Part shown: positions 1-5,490 of the stretch, one piece after another
Layout: each line of letters begins with the position of its first letter
How positions within the stretch are numbered: the first letter of the stretch is position 1
From: Clostridiales bacterium
Lineage (GTDB): Bacteria; Bacillota; Sulfobacillia; UBA995
Direction of reading: 5' to 3'
Assembly: GCA_003517845.1 (NCBI GenBank)
Contig: DOZU01000174.1
Span: forward strand, 1-7,457
Length of the DNA stretch: 7,457 nucleotides
Made by a program: the position numbers and the translations under genes
Notes under the pieces: model-generated
What the model saw: only the letters and a program-made list of their open reading frames with translations
What the model was told of the DNA's origin: nothing
The model's database searches: none

Positions 1-36
1 CACCCTCCCTGGCCCCCCCCATAATGACGCCACCGT

Positions 37-49
37 GGAATGATATTCC
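37..49. promoter_or_regulatory. Small palindrome upstream of the HIT gene (possible operator)
   Basis: The sequence is GGAAT-GAT-ATTCC, a perfect 5-bp inverted repeat with a 3-bp centre, followed at once by a second short inverted repeat CCTG-TTGG-CAGG (48-59). Both lie in the non-coding leader just upstream of, and overlapping, the weak -35 candidate at 52-57. The size and symmetry suit a repressor site, but no regulator family can be named and such short palindromes also occur by chance. Confidence 0.2.
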
Positions 50-51
50 TG

Positions 52-79
52 TTGGCAGGTGATTTCCCGCGGACATAGA
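52..79 (+). promoter_or_regulatory. Weak sigma-A promoter candidate for the HIT gene
   Basis: TTGGCA (52-57, five of six matches to TTGACA) is followed after 16 bp by CATAGA (74-79, only three of six matches to TATAAT). The distance to the HIT gene is reasonable: a start site near 86 would give a leader of about 50 nt. The -10 box is poor, so the gene may instead be transcribed from further upstream. The rest of 1-134 shows no convincing gene. Confidence 0.25.
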
Positions 80-123
80 ACTTCTCAGTTCCCAGCGAAA
101 GCAACCCGCCCAGGGCGGCCGGT

Positions 124-137
124 GGAGGTGGGGGATC
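124..137 (+). promoter_or_regulatory. Shine-Dalgarno that points to an ATC start codon
   Basis: GGAGG at 124-128 lies 6 nt before the ATC codon at 135, an ideal distance. The first conventional start codon in this frame is TTG at 153, which is 24 nt away and far too distant for this site. No ATG, GTG, TTG or CTG occurs in frame between the upstream stop at 60-62 and 153. The ribosome binding site therefore selects a non-standard start, unless the C at 137 is a sequencing error for G. Confidence 0.55.
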
Positions 138-476
138 GTTCCCGATAACTGCTTGTTTTGTCGGATCATTGCCGGTGCCCTTCCCAGCCGGCGCGCCTAT
201 GAGGACGACCGGGCGGTGGCCTTCGCCGACATCAAGCCCGCGGCCCCGGTCCACCTCGTGATCGCACCCCGCCAGCACCTGGCGAGCCTTGCGGACCTCG
301 AGGAGGAAGACGCGGAGCTTGCCGGCCACCTGGTGTGGGTTGCCGCCAAACTGGGCAGAGACCTGTGCCCGGGAGGCTGGCGGCTGGTAGCCAATGTGGG
401 TGAGGAGGGCGGCCAGACCGTGGGGCATCTCCACCTGCACCTGCTGGGAGGGCGGCAACTGGGAACGCTGGGTTGA
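135..476 (+). CDS. HIT-family (HINT-type) nucleotide hydrolase
   Basis: This is a histidine-triad protein of the HINT branch. The family hydrolyses phosphoramidate or phosphoester bonds in adenosine nucleotides in the cytoplasm; the physiological substrate in bacteria is usually unknown. From 135 the protein has 113 residues, the normal HINT length. It opens with the typical N-terminus V-P-D-N-C-L-F-C-R-I-I-A-G, including a Cys-x-x-Cys pair (residues 6 and 9) often seen in this family. The signature H-L-H-L-H-L-L (residues 98-104) carries the catalytic triad, followed by the usual G-G-R-Q-L-G end. A conventional gene caller would start at TTG 153, which falls inside the conserved N-terminus and loses the first Cys; the Shine-Dalgarno at 124-128 fits ATC 135 instead. 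It precedes rpsU, as in many Bacillota. Family assignment is very safe; the start is less so. Confidence 0.9.
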   Translation: MVPDNCLFCRIIAGALPSRRAYEDDRAVAFADIKPAAPVHLVIAPRQHLASLADLEEEDAELAGHLVWVAAKLGRDLCPGGWRLVANVGEEGGQTVGHLHLHLLGGRQLGTLG

Positions 477-502
477 CGTAATGACGGGCTGGGGAATATA
501 AT
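473..502 (+). promoter_or_regulatory. Strong sigma-A promoter of rpsU
   Basis: TTGACG (473-478, five of six matches) and TATAAT (497-502, perfect) are separated by 18 bp. The start site would be near 509, giving rpsU a leader of about 30 nt. The -35 box overlaps the TGA stop (474-476) of the HIT gene. The AT-rich run around 495-504 stands out in this G+C-rich window. A strong housekeeping promoter is what a ribosomal protein gene is expected to have. Confidence 0.8.
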
Positions 503-540
503 ATGCAAGTCCTTAACTTGGAGCGGGAGGAGGGATGCCG

Positions 541-732
541 ATGTCCGAGGTACGCGTGGGGAAGAACGAGACGTTGGACGCAGCCCTTCGCCGTTTCAAG
601 CGTCAATGCCAGAAGACGGGGGTCTTGGCGGAAGCTCGCCGCCGGGAGCACTACGAGAAACCTAGCGTTCGCAAGAAACGGAAGTCGGAGGCGGCCAAGA
701 AAAAGCGCCAACGACGCGGTAGTTATTCATAG
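541..732 (+). CDS. rpsU: 30S ribosomal protein S21
   Basis: S21 is a small basic protein of the 30S subunit near the anti-Shine-Dalgarno region of 16S rRNA; it helps the ribosome engage mRNA during initiation. The 63-residue product begins M-S-E-V-R-V-G-K-N-E and contains the family hallmark L-R-R-F-K-R-Q-C with the downstream R-E-H-Y-E-K-P-S motif. It ends in a Lys/Arg-rich tail, slightly longer than in many homologues. ATG 541 is preferred to the in-frame ATG at 535: AGGAGG (528-533) is 7 nt from 541 but only 1 nt from 535, and family members start M-S-E. It has its own strong promoter at 473-502. The yqeY gene that often follows rpsU in Bacillota is absent here. Confidence 0.97.
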   Translation: MSEVRVGKNETLDAALRRFKRQCQKTGVLAEARRREHYEKPSVRKKRKSEAAKKKRQRRGSYS

Positions 733-746
733 CAGGCAGCGACCAC

Positions 747-772
747 ATTGACCGGCCTCCAGGCCGGTCAAT
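747..772 (+). terminator. Perfect hairpin after rpsU (terminator-like, no U-tract)
   Basis: ATTGACCGGCCT (747-758) and AGGCCGGTCAAT (761-772) are perfectly complementary over 12 bp around two bases, so the folded form would have about 10-11 pairs and a tight loop. It begins 14 nt after the rpsU stop. The following bases (CGCTTGGTGC) are not a run of T, so classical intrinsic termination would be weak. It may be a partial terminator, an end-protecting structure for the rpsU mRNA, or a Rho-associated site. Position supports a 3'-end function; the missing U-tract lowers confidence. Confidence 0.5.
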
Positions 773-806
773 CGCTTGGTGCGCCCGGGCCGGCGGGCCC
801 GCGGTC

Positions 807-835
807 GCGTATCGGACCCCCTCCCGGCATAGATC
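807..835 (+). promoter_or_regulatory. Candidate sigma-E (mother-cell) promoter of yqfC
   Basis: GCGTATC (807-813) matches five of seven positions of the Bacillus sigma-E -35 consensus KMATATT. CATAGATC (828-835) matches six of eight positions of the -10 consensus CATACAHT. The spacer is 14 bp, suitable for sigma-E. The expected start site is near 841-843, leaving a leader of about 15 nt that still contains the yqfC ribosome binding site. In B. subtilis yqfC and yqfD are reported as sporulation genes under sigma-E, so the position fits. The match is by eye and imperfect. Confidence 0.4.
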
Positions 836-850
836 TGCCGGGAGGGGGTC
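815..850 (+). promoter_or_regulatory. 15-bp perfect hairpin that sequesters the yqfC ribosome binding site
   Basis: GACCCCCTCCCGGCA (815-829) and TGCCGGGAGGGGGTC (836-850) are perfectly complementary, with a six-base loop TAGATC. The right arm contains GGAGGGGG (841-848), the only plausible Shine-Dalgarno for the GTG start at 857. A transcript reading through from rpsU would therefore fold this site into a very stable G+C-rich stem. There is no U-tract after it, so it does not look like a normal intrinsic terminator, though partial termination is possible. The inverted repeat is certain; its regulatory role is inferred. Confidence 0.6.
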
Positions 851-856
851 AGTCCT

Positions 857-1183
857 GTGGAGCGGCGTACCGACCGGCGACGGTATGGCACTATGCCGGG
901 TCCGGCGCGCGGTACGCGCTTCTCCCTCGGTTCGGGCTGGCCCCCTGACGTCTTGGCCGACCTGCCCCGGATCACGCTCGTGGGGACGGCCGAGCTGTCC
1001 CTCGAGAACCATCAGGGTCTGGAGAGCTTCTCCGGCGACGAGTTGCGCGTGGCCACTCGCGCGGGCTGCGCCCGGGTCAGCGGTCGCGATCTGGTGATTG
1101 CCAGCGCCGGCCCGCTCGAAATCCGAGTGACGGGTCGAATCCTATCCGTGACCTTCCCAGCTCCGCCGGACGCGGAGGCCTGA
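857..1183 (+). CDS. yqfC: Sporulation protein YqfC
   Basis: YqfC is a small protein conserved in spore-forming Bacillota, produced in the mother cell and always paired with YqfD; its biochemical role is unknown. The 108-residue product contains the family core D-L-P-R-I-T-L-V-G followed by L-E-N-H-Q-G-L-x-x-F (the usual form is I-E-N-H-R-G-I-x-x-F), and a C-terminal beta-rich part with G-R-D-L-V-I and a late G-R-I motif. GTG 857 is chosen because GGAGGGGG (841-848) lies 8 nt upstream. An in-frame ATG at 893 has no ribosome binding site, but would give a protein closer to the usual length of about 95 residues, so the Arg-rich first 12 residues are uncertain. No membrane segment is seen. yqfD follows after one base. 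Confidence 0.9.
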   Translation: MERRTDRRRYGTMPGPARGTRFSLGSGWPPDVLADLPRITLVGTAELSLENHQGLESFSGDELRVATRAGCARVSGRDLVIASAGPLEIRVTGRILSVTFPAPPDAEA

Positions 1184-1184
1184 G

Positions 1185-2351
1185 GTGACCGGGTGGCCAT
1201 GGGCGAGTGGCGAGGTACGGGTCCGAGCGCTTGGGTCGGGTGGCGAACGGCTCATCAACTCTTGCGTGGGCCGGCGGATTCCCGTCCACGAGGTCCGGCG
1301 ACGCGGGGAGGGGCTGACTTTCCGGATTCCCCTCCGAGCCCTCCGGGCGGTCCGGGCCATGGCCCGGGAGGCTGGCGTGCGGCTCCGCCTGGAGGGATAC
1401 CGGGGACTGCCGTTTCTGCTACGTGACTTACGCCCGCATGCGGGATTCCTGGTCGGAGCGGTACTCAGCCTGCTCGTACTAAACGGCCTCGCAGCGCCGA
1501 TCTGGGTCGTCCGCGTGGAAGGCACCTCGTCGCTGCCTCCGGCCGCGGTCCGGGACGCGGCACTGAGGGCCGGTTTGCGCCCGGGGAGTCTGCGGTGGCG
1601 GCTTGACCTCGATGCGGTCGAGGGGCATATCCTGCGATCCCTGAGTGAACTGGTCTGGGCGGACGTTGAACTCCGGGGGATCGTCGCCCTGATCAAGGTA
1701 GCGGAACGTGAGCCGCTTCATTTCCTCCCACCCGGGCGAGCCCCCGGGGAAGTGGTGGCGGCGCGAGACGGAGTGGTGGTATCCATCCTGGCGGTGCAGG
1801 GAGAGGCTGCCGTCTCGCCCGGCCAAGTCGTCGCCCGCGGGGATGTGCTCCTTCGCCCGCCCGAGCCCTCTCCCGGGCGGATGGGAGCGGTGGGGGTGGT
1901 CTGGGCCAGGGTATGGTATACTGGGCAAGCGGCCGTCCCGCTGGTCTGGGTGCAATACCGGGAAACCGGGCGCTCCCACGTGCGCTGGTCACTGGCGGTC
2001 GCCGGCCGGGAGGTCATCTCCCGGGGGGGCCGGGTTCCGTTCGCGTACTACCACACGAACCGGCAAGGGTGGCGCATATTTGGGGAGAGGAACGAGACCG
2101 GGGTCGTCGAACTCTCCCGGGAAACAACCCGGGAGAAAGAGCGTGCCAGCCGGCGGTTGAGCGGCGAAGAGGCCGGTTTCCTTGCGGAGCGTCTGGCCGA
2201 GGCTCAAGTCGCGGCCTTGCTCGACCCCGGCGCTCGAATCATGGGCCGCCAGGTGGAACGCGTTTACACTTCCGACTACGCGCGGGTCAAACTGACCGTG
2301 GAGGTACTGGAAGACATCGGGGTCCCCCGGATGCCTGGCAGTGGCCGGTAA
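1185..2351 (+). CDS. yqfD: Sporulation membrane protein YqfD
   Basis: YqfD is a membrane protein of spore formers, made in the mother cell with YqfC and needed for efficient sporulation in B. subtilis; its mechanism is unknown. The 388-residue product has a basic N-terminal cytoplasmic part (1-85), one clear membrane segment at about 86-108, then a soluble part beginning with W-V-V-R-V-E-G. That start resembles the POTRA-like region of FtsQ-type proteins. The family features R-x-x-L-H-F-L-P-P, a beta-barrel-like section around 190-220, and a late R-V-x-x-x-V-E-V-L-E-D-I-G-V end are visible. GTG 1185 has GGAGG (1174-1178) 6 nt upstream and lies 1 nt after the yqfC stop. Its TAA shares one base with the ATG of phoH. 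Length agrees with the family (about 390-400). Confidence 0.93.
   Translation: MTGWPWASGEVRVRALGSGGERLINSCVGRRIPVHEVRRRGEGLTFRIPLRALRAVRAMAREAGVRLRLEGYRGLPFLLRDLRPHAGFLVGAVLSLLVLNGLAAPIWVVRVEGTSSLPPAAVRDAALRAGLRPGSLRWRLDLDAVEGHILRSLSELVWADVELRGIVALIKVAEREPLHFLPPGRAPGEVVAARDGVVVSILAVQGEAAVSPGQVVARGDVLLRPPEPSPGRMGAVGVVWARVWYTGQAAVPLVWVQYRETGRSHVRWSLAVAGREVISRGGRVPFAYYHTNRQGWRIFGERNETGVVELSRETTREKERASRRLSGEEAGFLAERLAEAQVAALLDPGARIMGRQVERVYTSDYARVKLTVEVLEDIGVPRMPGSGR
1914..1922 (+). promoter_or_regulatory. Extended -10 element inside yqfD
   Basis: TGGTATACT matches the extended -10 pattern TGnTATAAT in all but one defined position. No -35 box is visible at 16-18 bp upstream, which extended -10 promoters can tolerate. 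It lies about 430 bp before phoH and could supply vegetative transcription to phoH, yqfF and ybeY when yqfCD are off. A single motif inside coding sequence may be chance. Confidence 0.25.
2113..2136 (+). repeat. Perfect G+C-rich inverted repeat inside yqfD
   Basis: TCTCCCGGG (2113-2121) and CCCGGGAGA (2128-2136) form a perfect 9-bp stem with an AAACAA loop. It sits in coding sequence 215 bp before phoH. The following bases are A-rich rather than T-rich, so it is not a terminator on the + strand. An mRNA processing or stability role is possible, and chance in a G+C-rich gene cannot be excluded. Confidence 0.5.
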
Positions 2352-3382
2352 TGCTTCTCCTGGGAGGAGACCAACAGCGATTGGGAGCCGCTGAGGGCGG
2401 ACAAGCCGAGGCGCGGGTCACCCTGGACGATAACCAGGCGGCCTTGCAGGTTCTCGGCCGGCATGACGAGCACCTTCGGCAAATAGCCGATAGCTTCGGC
2501 GTACGGGTGATAGCGCGGGGAGAAGAACTCACCATCATCGGGGCCGAGCGCGAGGTCGAGCAGGTCGCCGGGCTGTTTCGGAGGCTCCTGGAGGTCGCGC
2601 GGGCCGGCACGCCGATAAGCGGGCAGGAACTGCGGTACGCGATTCGTCTGGTGAGAGAGGGCGGCGACCCGGACCTGAGCGAGCTGCTCGGGGACATCGT
2701 GGTCGTGACCCATCGGGGCAAGCCTATCCGCCCCAAGACGCTGGGACAGCGGGAGTACGTCGATGCCATCCGCGACCACAGCCTGGTTTTCGGCATCGGG
2801 CCGGCCGGCACGGGCAAAACCTACCTGGCCGTAGCGCTGGCGGTGGCTTTCTTCCGGCGCCGAGAGGTCAGCCGCATCATCCTGACCCGCCCGGCGGTGG
2901 AGGCCGGCGAGCGCCTGGGTTTCCTCCCGGGGGCGCTGGAAGATAAGGTTCATCCCTACCTGCGACCCATCTATGATGCCCTTTATGACGTCCTGGGGCA
3001 AGACAGTTTTCAGAAACTCGTGGAACGGGGGAACATCGAAGTTGCCCCCCTCGCCTACATGCGAGGTCGGACGCTGGATGATTCCTTCGTCTTGCTGGAC
3101 GAAGCCCAGAACACGACACCGGAACAGATGAAGATGTTCCTCACCCGGCTGGGTCTCGGGTCCCGGGCTGTAGTCACCGGGGATATAACCCAGATCGATC
3201 TCCCCCGCGGCCGTTTCTCAGGACTGGAGGAAGTACGCACGGTCCTGGCTGGCGTGGAGGGGATCGAGTTCGTCTACCTGACGGAGCGAGACGTCGTACG
3301 CCATGAACTCGTGCAGAAGATCATCAAGGCTTACGAAACCCACGAGAAGTCCACCGCGCGAAGCGAGGCGAACGGGCGGTGA
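2351..3382 (+). CDS. phoH: PhoH family ATPase (PhoH-like protein YbeZ type)
   Basis: This cytoplasmic P-loop ATPase of the PhoH/YbeZ family has a role in RNA metabolism; the E. coli relative YbeZ is linked to the RNase YbeY, encoded two genes downstream here. The 343-residue product has an N-terminal nucleic-acid-binding-like region (about 20-80), then the PhoH domain. Walker A is G-P-A-G-T-G-K-T at 150-157, Walker B is L-L-D-E-A-Q-N with Asp250-Glu251, and V-V-T-G-D-I-T-Q-I-D follows. The ends V-V-R-H-x-L-V-Q-K-I-I-x-A-Y-E are typical. ATG 2351 overlaps the yqfD stop (TAATG), which favours coupled translation, but it has no clear Shine-Dalgarno. TTG 2381 in the same frame has GGAGGAG 11 nt upstream and is an alternative start. 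Neighbours overlap on both sides, placing it in one transcript with yqfD and yqfF. Confidence 0.96.
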   Translation: MLLLGGDQQRLGAAEGGQAEARVTLDDNQAALQVLGRHDEHLRQIADSFGVRVIARGEELTIIGAEREVEQVAGLFRRLLEVARAGTPISGQELRYAIRLVREGGDPDLSELLGDIVVVTHRGKPIRPKTLGQREYVDAIRDHSLVFGIGPAGTGKTYLAVALAVAFFRRREVSRIILTRPAVEAGERLGFLPGALEDKVHPYLRPIYDALYDVLGQDSFQKLVERGNIEVAPLAYMRGRTLDDSFVLLDEAQNTTPEQMKMFLTRLGLGSRAVVTGDITQIDLPRGRFSGLEEVRTVLAGVEGIEFVYLTERDVVRHELVQKIIKAYETHEKSTARSEANGR

Positions 3383-5490
3383 ACCAGGCAACTTCCGGTT
3401 GGCAGCGGCATCCCTGGCCACGGTACTTGTTCCGGGGCGCCGATCGAGGCACCCGCTTGCGCATACTCTGGGCCGCCCTGGCTTTCGTGTTGGCCGGCAT
3501 CTTCATGACTCCGGCTCTGGTACCCAATCGGCTGCAGATCGATGCGGGACAGGTGGCGCCCCGGGATATCTGGGCGCCCCGCGCCGTCACCGACCGCTAT
3601 CGGACCGAGGAACTCCGGGCGGAAGCCGTGGCCAGGGTGGCCGATGTATACCGGACGGATCCCGCGATAGAAGCCGGTGCTCAAGCGCGAATCGCTGCCG
3701 TCTTCTCCGGCCTGGCAGCACTGGTTGCCGATCAGGGGTTGACCGATACCGACCGGCTGGGCGGCCTCCGCGAACTGGCAGGGCCGGGCGCGTCCGATGC
3801 CATCCTTCGCGACGTCCTGACCTCGACCCCTGAAGATCTGGCCGCCCTTGAGGCCCGGCTTGAGGAGACGGTTATCGGCCTCCTGCGCTCGGGCATCAAG
3901 GCGGAACACCTCGATGAAGCCCGCAAGCAGGCGTCGGCCGATCTGGCAGCCATGCAGGTGGAACGGGAACTACGCATCTTCGGCGATCAACTTGCCCAGG
4001 CAGCGCTGGCGGCCAATCTGGTATTCGACGAGCGCCAGACCTGGCAGCAGCGCCAGGAGGCGGCGGACCAGGTTGATCCGGTGAAGATCGTCTCGGGGCA
4101 AGTCGTGGTGCGAGCGGGGGAGGTGGTCAGCGAACACCAGCTGGCAGTATTACAGGATCTCGGGCTGCTGGAGACGAGCCCTGCTTACCCCGCCCGGGCG
4201 GGCGTCCTCGTGCTGGCCGGCCTCCTCGTCGCCGGGATGGCGGCCTATCTGAAGCTTTTCTCTCCTGGAGTCTACTCCAGCGACCGTCGCGCCTTCCTCC
4301 TCCTGCTGATCCTGGTGGCGACCATGGCCATCGCGTCCGGCACGGCCCGCTTCTCGCCCTACCTGGCGCCGCTCGCGGTTGGCCCCATGTTGGCCACCAT
4401 CTTGCTGGGTCCCCCTGCCGGGCTCGGCACGGCGGTCTTGCTGGGCCTGATGGCCGACCTGGGGACGGATATCAGCCTCGTGTTGAGCCTGGCGGGAGGT
4501 TTGGCCGGGGTATACGGCGTGGCCACGGTAAGCCAGCGCAACGACCTCGTGCGTTCGGGAGTGCTGGTCATGGCGGGCAACCTGGCGGCGATCCTGGGGT
4601 TGTCGCTGGTTGGCGGCCGCTCCTTCGCCGAGCCGGCGCTATGGGTGGATCACCTGTGGGGGATGGCCAACGGTTTCCTCTCGTCCGTCCTGACCCTGGG
4701 GTCGCTGCCTTTCCTCGAGAACCTGTTCGGGATAGTGACTCCCTTGAAGTTGTTGGAACTAAGCAACCCCAACCAGCCGCTCCTGCGAAAATTGCTACTC
4801 GAAGCCCCGGGGACCTATCAGCATTGCCTGCAGGTGGCCAACATGGCGGAGGCGGCCACCGAACGCGTGGGCGGTGACGCGTTGTTGGCCCGGGTCGGCG
4901 CCTACTATCATGACATCGGCAAGGTCAAACGCCCCTATTTCTTCATCGATAATCAGCTATTCGGCGACGAGAACCCTCACGATCGCATCGCCCCGCACCT
5001 GTCGTCCCGGATCATCACCTCGCACGTGCGCGATGGAGTGGAACTGGCAAGGGAGCACAAGTTGCCCGAGCCCCTCATCGACTTCATTGAGCAGCATCAT
5101 GGGACGGGTCTCGTCACCTACTTCTTCAACCGCGCCACGGAGGATGGCCGAGCTGAAGCAGTTGTGGAACAGGACTTCCGCTATGACGGCCCCCTCCCCC
5201 AGACGAGAGAAACCGCCATCGTAATGCTGGCGGACGGGTGCGAGGCGGCGGTGCGTGCCATGCCGCAACCAAACCCCTCCCGGATCGAGGCGGTGGTTCG
5301 GAAGATCATCCGCGAGCGGCTGGACGGCGGCCAACTGAATCAGTCCGACCTCACCCTGCGGGACCTTGATGCCATCGCTGATGAATTCACCAAGCTGCTG
5401 ACCGGCATGTTCCACGTGAGGGTACAATACCCGGAGGACATCGCTGGGGAAGCGGAATCCCGCCCCGCAGCCGGGAGCGACCCGCAATGA
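3379..5490 (+). CDS. yqfF: 7TM-HD family c-di-AMP phosphodiesterase (YqfF/PgpH)
   Basis: The Listeria homologue PgpH degrades cyclic di-AMP, which controls potassium and osmotic balance and beta-lactam tolerance. The 703-residue protein has the full family architecture. An N-terminal membrane segment (about 29-48) leads to an extracytoplasmic 7TMR-HDED sensor region to about 270. A block of membrane helices spans about 272-460, then a cytoplasmic HD domain runs from about 470 to 640. Metal-binding residues are all present: His482 (Y-Q-H), His511-Asp512 (Y-Y-H-D-I-G-K), His549, His573-His574 (E-Q-H-H-G-T) and Asp619 (L-A-D-G-C-E-A-A). It should therefore be active. GTG 3379 overlaps the phoH stop as GTGA, with a modest GAGG at 3365-3368. 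No truncation is seen; length is normal for the family. Confidence 0.95.
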   Translation: MNQATSGWQRHPWPRYLFRGADRGTRLRILWAALAFVLAGIFMTPALVPNRLQIDAGQVAPRDIWAPRAVTDRYRTEELRAEAVARVADVYRTDPAIEAGAQARIAAVFSGLAALVADQGLTDTDRLGGLRELAGPGASDAILRDVLTSTPEDLAALEARLEETVIGLLRSGIKAEHLDEARKQASADLAAMQVERELRIFGDQLAQAALAANLVFDERQTWQQRQEAADQVDPVKIVSGQVVVRAGEVVSEHQLAVLQDLGLLETSPAYPARAGVLVLAGLLVAGMAAYLKLFSPGVYSSDRRAFLLLLILVATMAIASGTARFSPYLAPLAVGPMLATILLGPPAGLGTAVLLGLMADLGTDISLVLSLAGGLAGVYGVATVSQRNDLVRSGVLVMAGNLAAILGLSLVGGRSFAEPALWVDHLWGMANGFLSSVLTLGSLPFLENLFGIVTPLKLLELSNPNQPLLRKLLLEAPGTYQHCLQVANMAEAATERVGGDALLARVGAYYHDIGKVKRPYFFIDNQLFGDENPHDRIAPHLSSRIITSHVRDGVELAREHKLPEPLIDFIEQHHGTGLVTYFFNRATEDGRAEAVVEQDFRYDGPLPQTRETAIVMLADGCEAAVRAMPQPNPSRIEAVVRKIIRERLDGGQLNQSDLTLRDLDAIADEFTKLLTGMFHVRVQYPEDIAGEAESRPAAGSDPQ
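5398..5428 (+). promoter_or_regulatory. Possible internal promoter before ybeY
   Basis: TACAAT (5423-5428) differs from TATAAT at one position and stands 58 nt before the ybeY start. The best -35 match is CTGACC (5398-5403), four of six, at a long 19-bp spacing. TACAAT is also part of a small inverted repeat GGGTA-CAA-TACCC (5420-5432). It lies within the last codons of yqfF. Weak evidence only. Confidence 0.2.

Noticed and set aside
1..24. Possible C-terminus of an upstream gene (open to TAA at 22-24, ending W-P-P-P)
   Set aside because: Only seven codons are visible and the composition is a run of C; no family can be recognised.
41..81. Sigma-E-like boxes TGATATT (41-47) and CATAGAAC (74-81) upstream of the HIT gene
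   Set aside because: The spacing is 26 bp, far beyond the 13-15 bp used by sigma-E.
106..118. Inverted repeat CCGCC-CAG-GGCGG before the HIT ribosome binding site
   Set aside because: Only five pairs with a three-base loop in very G+C-rich DNA; expected by chance.
503..751. 82-codon open frame starting just after the rpsU -10 box
   Set aside because: It overlaps rpsU in another frame, has no ribosome binding site and no recognisable protein features.
786..801. Third stem CGGGCC-GGCG-GGCCCG between the two strong hairpins
   Set aside because: Only six pairs, not extended, and expected by chance in a G+C-rich spacer.
1142..1696. Long minus-strand open frames such as this one and 2276-3001, 3331-3909, 6322-7416
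   Set aside because: They lie antisense to well-identified genes, have low-complexity Arg/Ser/Pro/Gly-rich translations and no start signals; typical shadows in high-GC DNA.
1913..2350. N-terminal extension of phoH into yqfD
   Set aside because: The extended frame translates to a low-complexity Arg/Gly/Pro-rich sequence unlike PhoH, and overlaps the coding part of yqfD.
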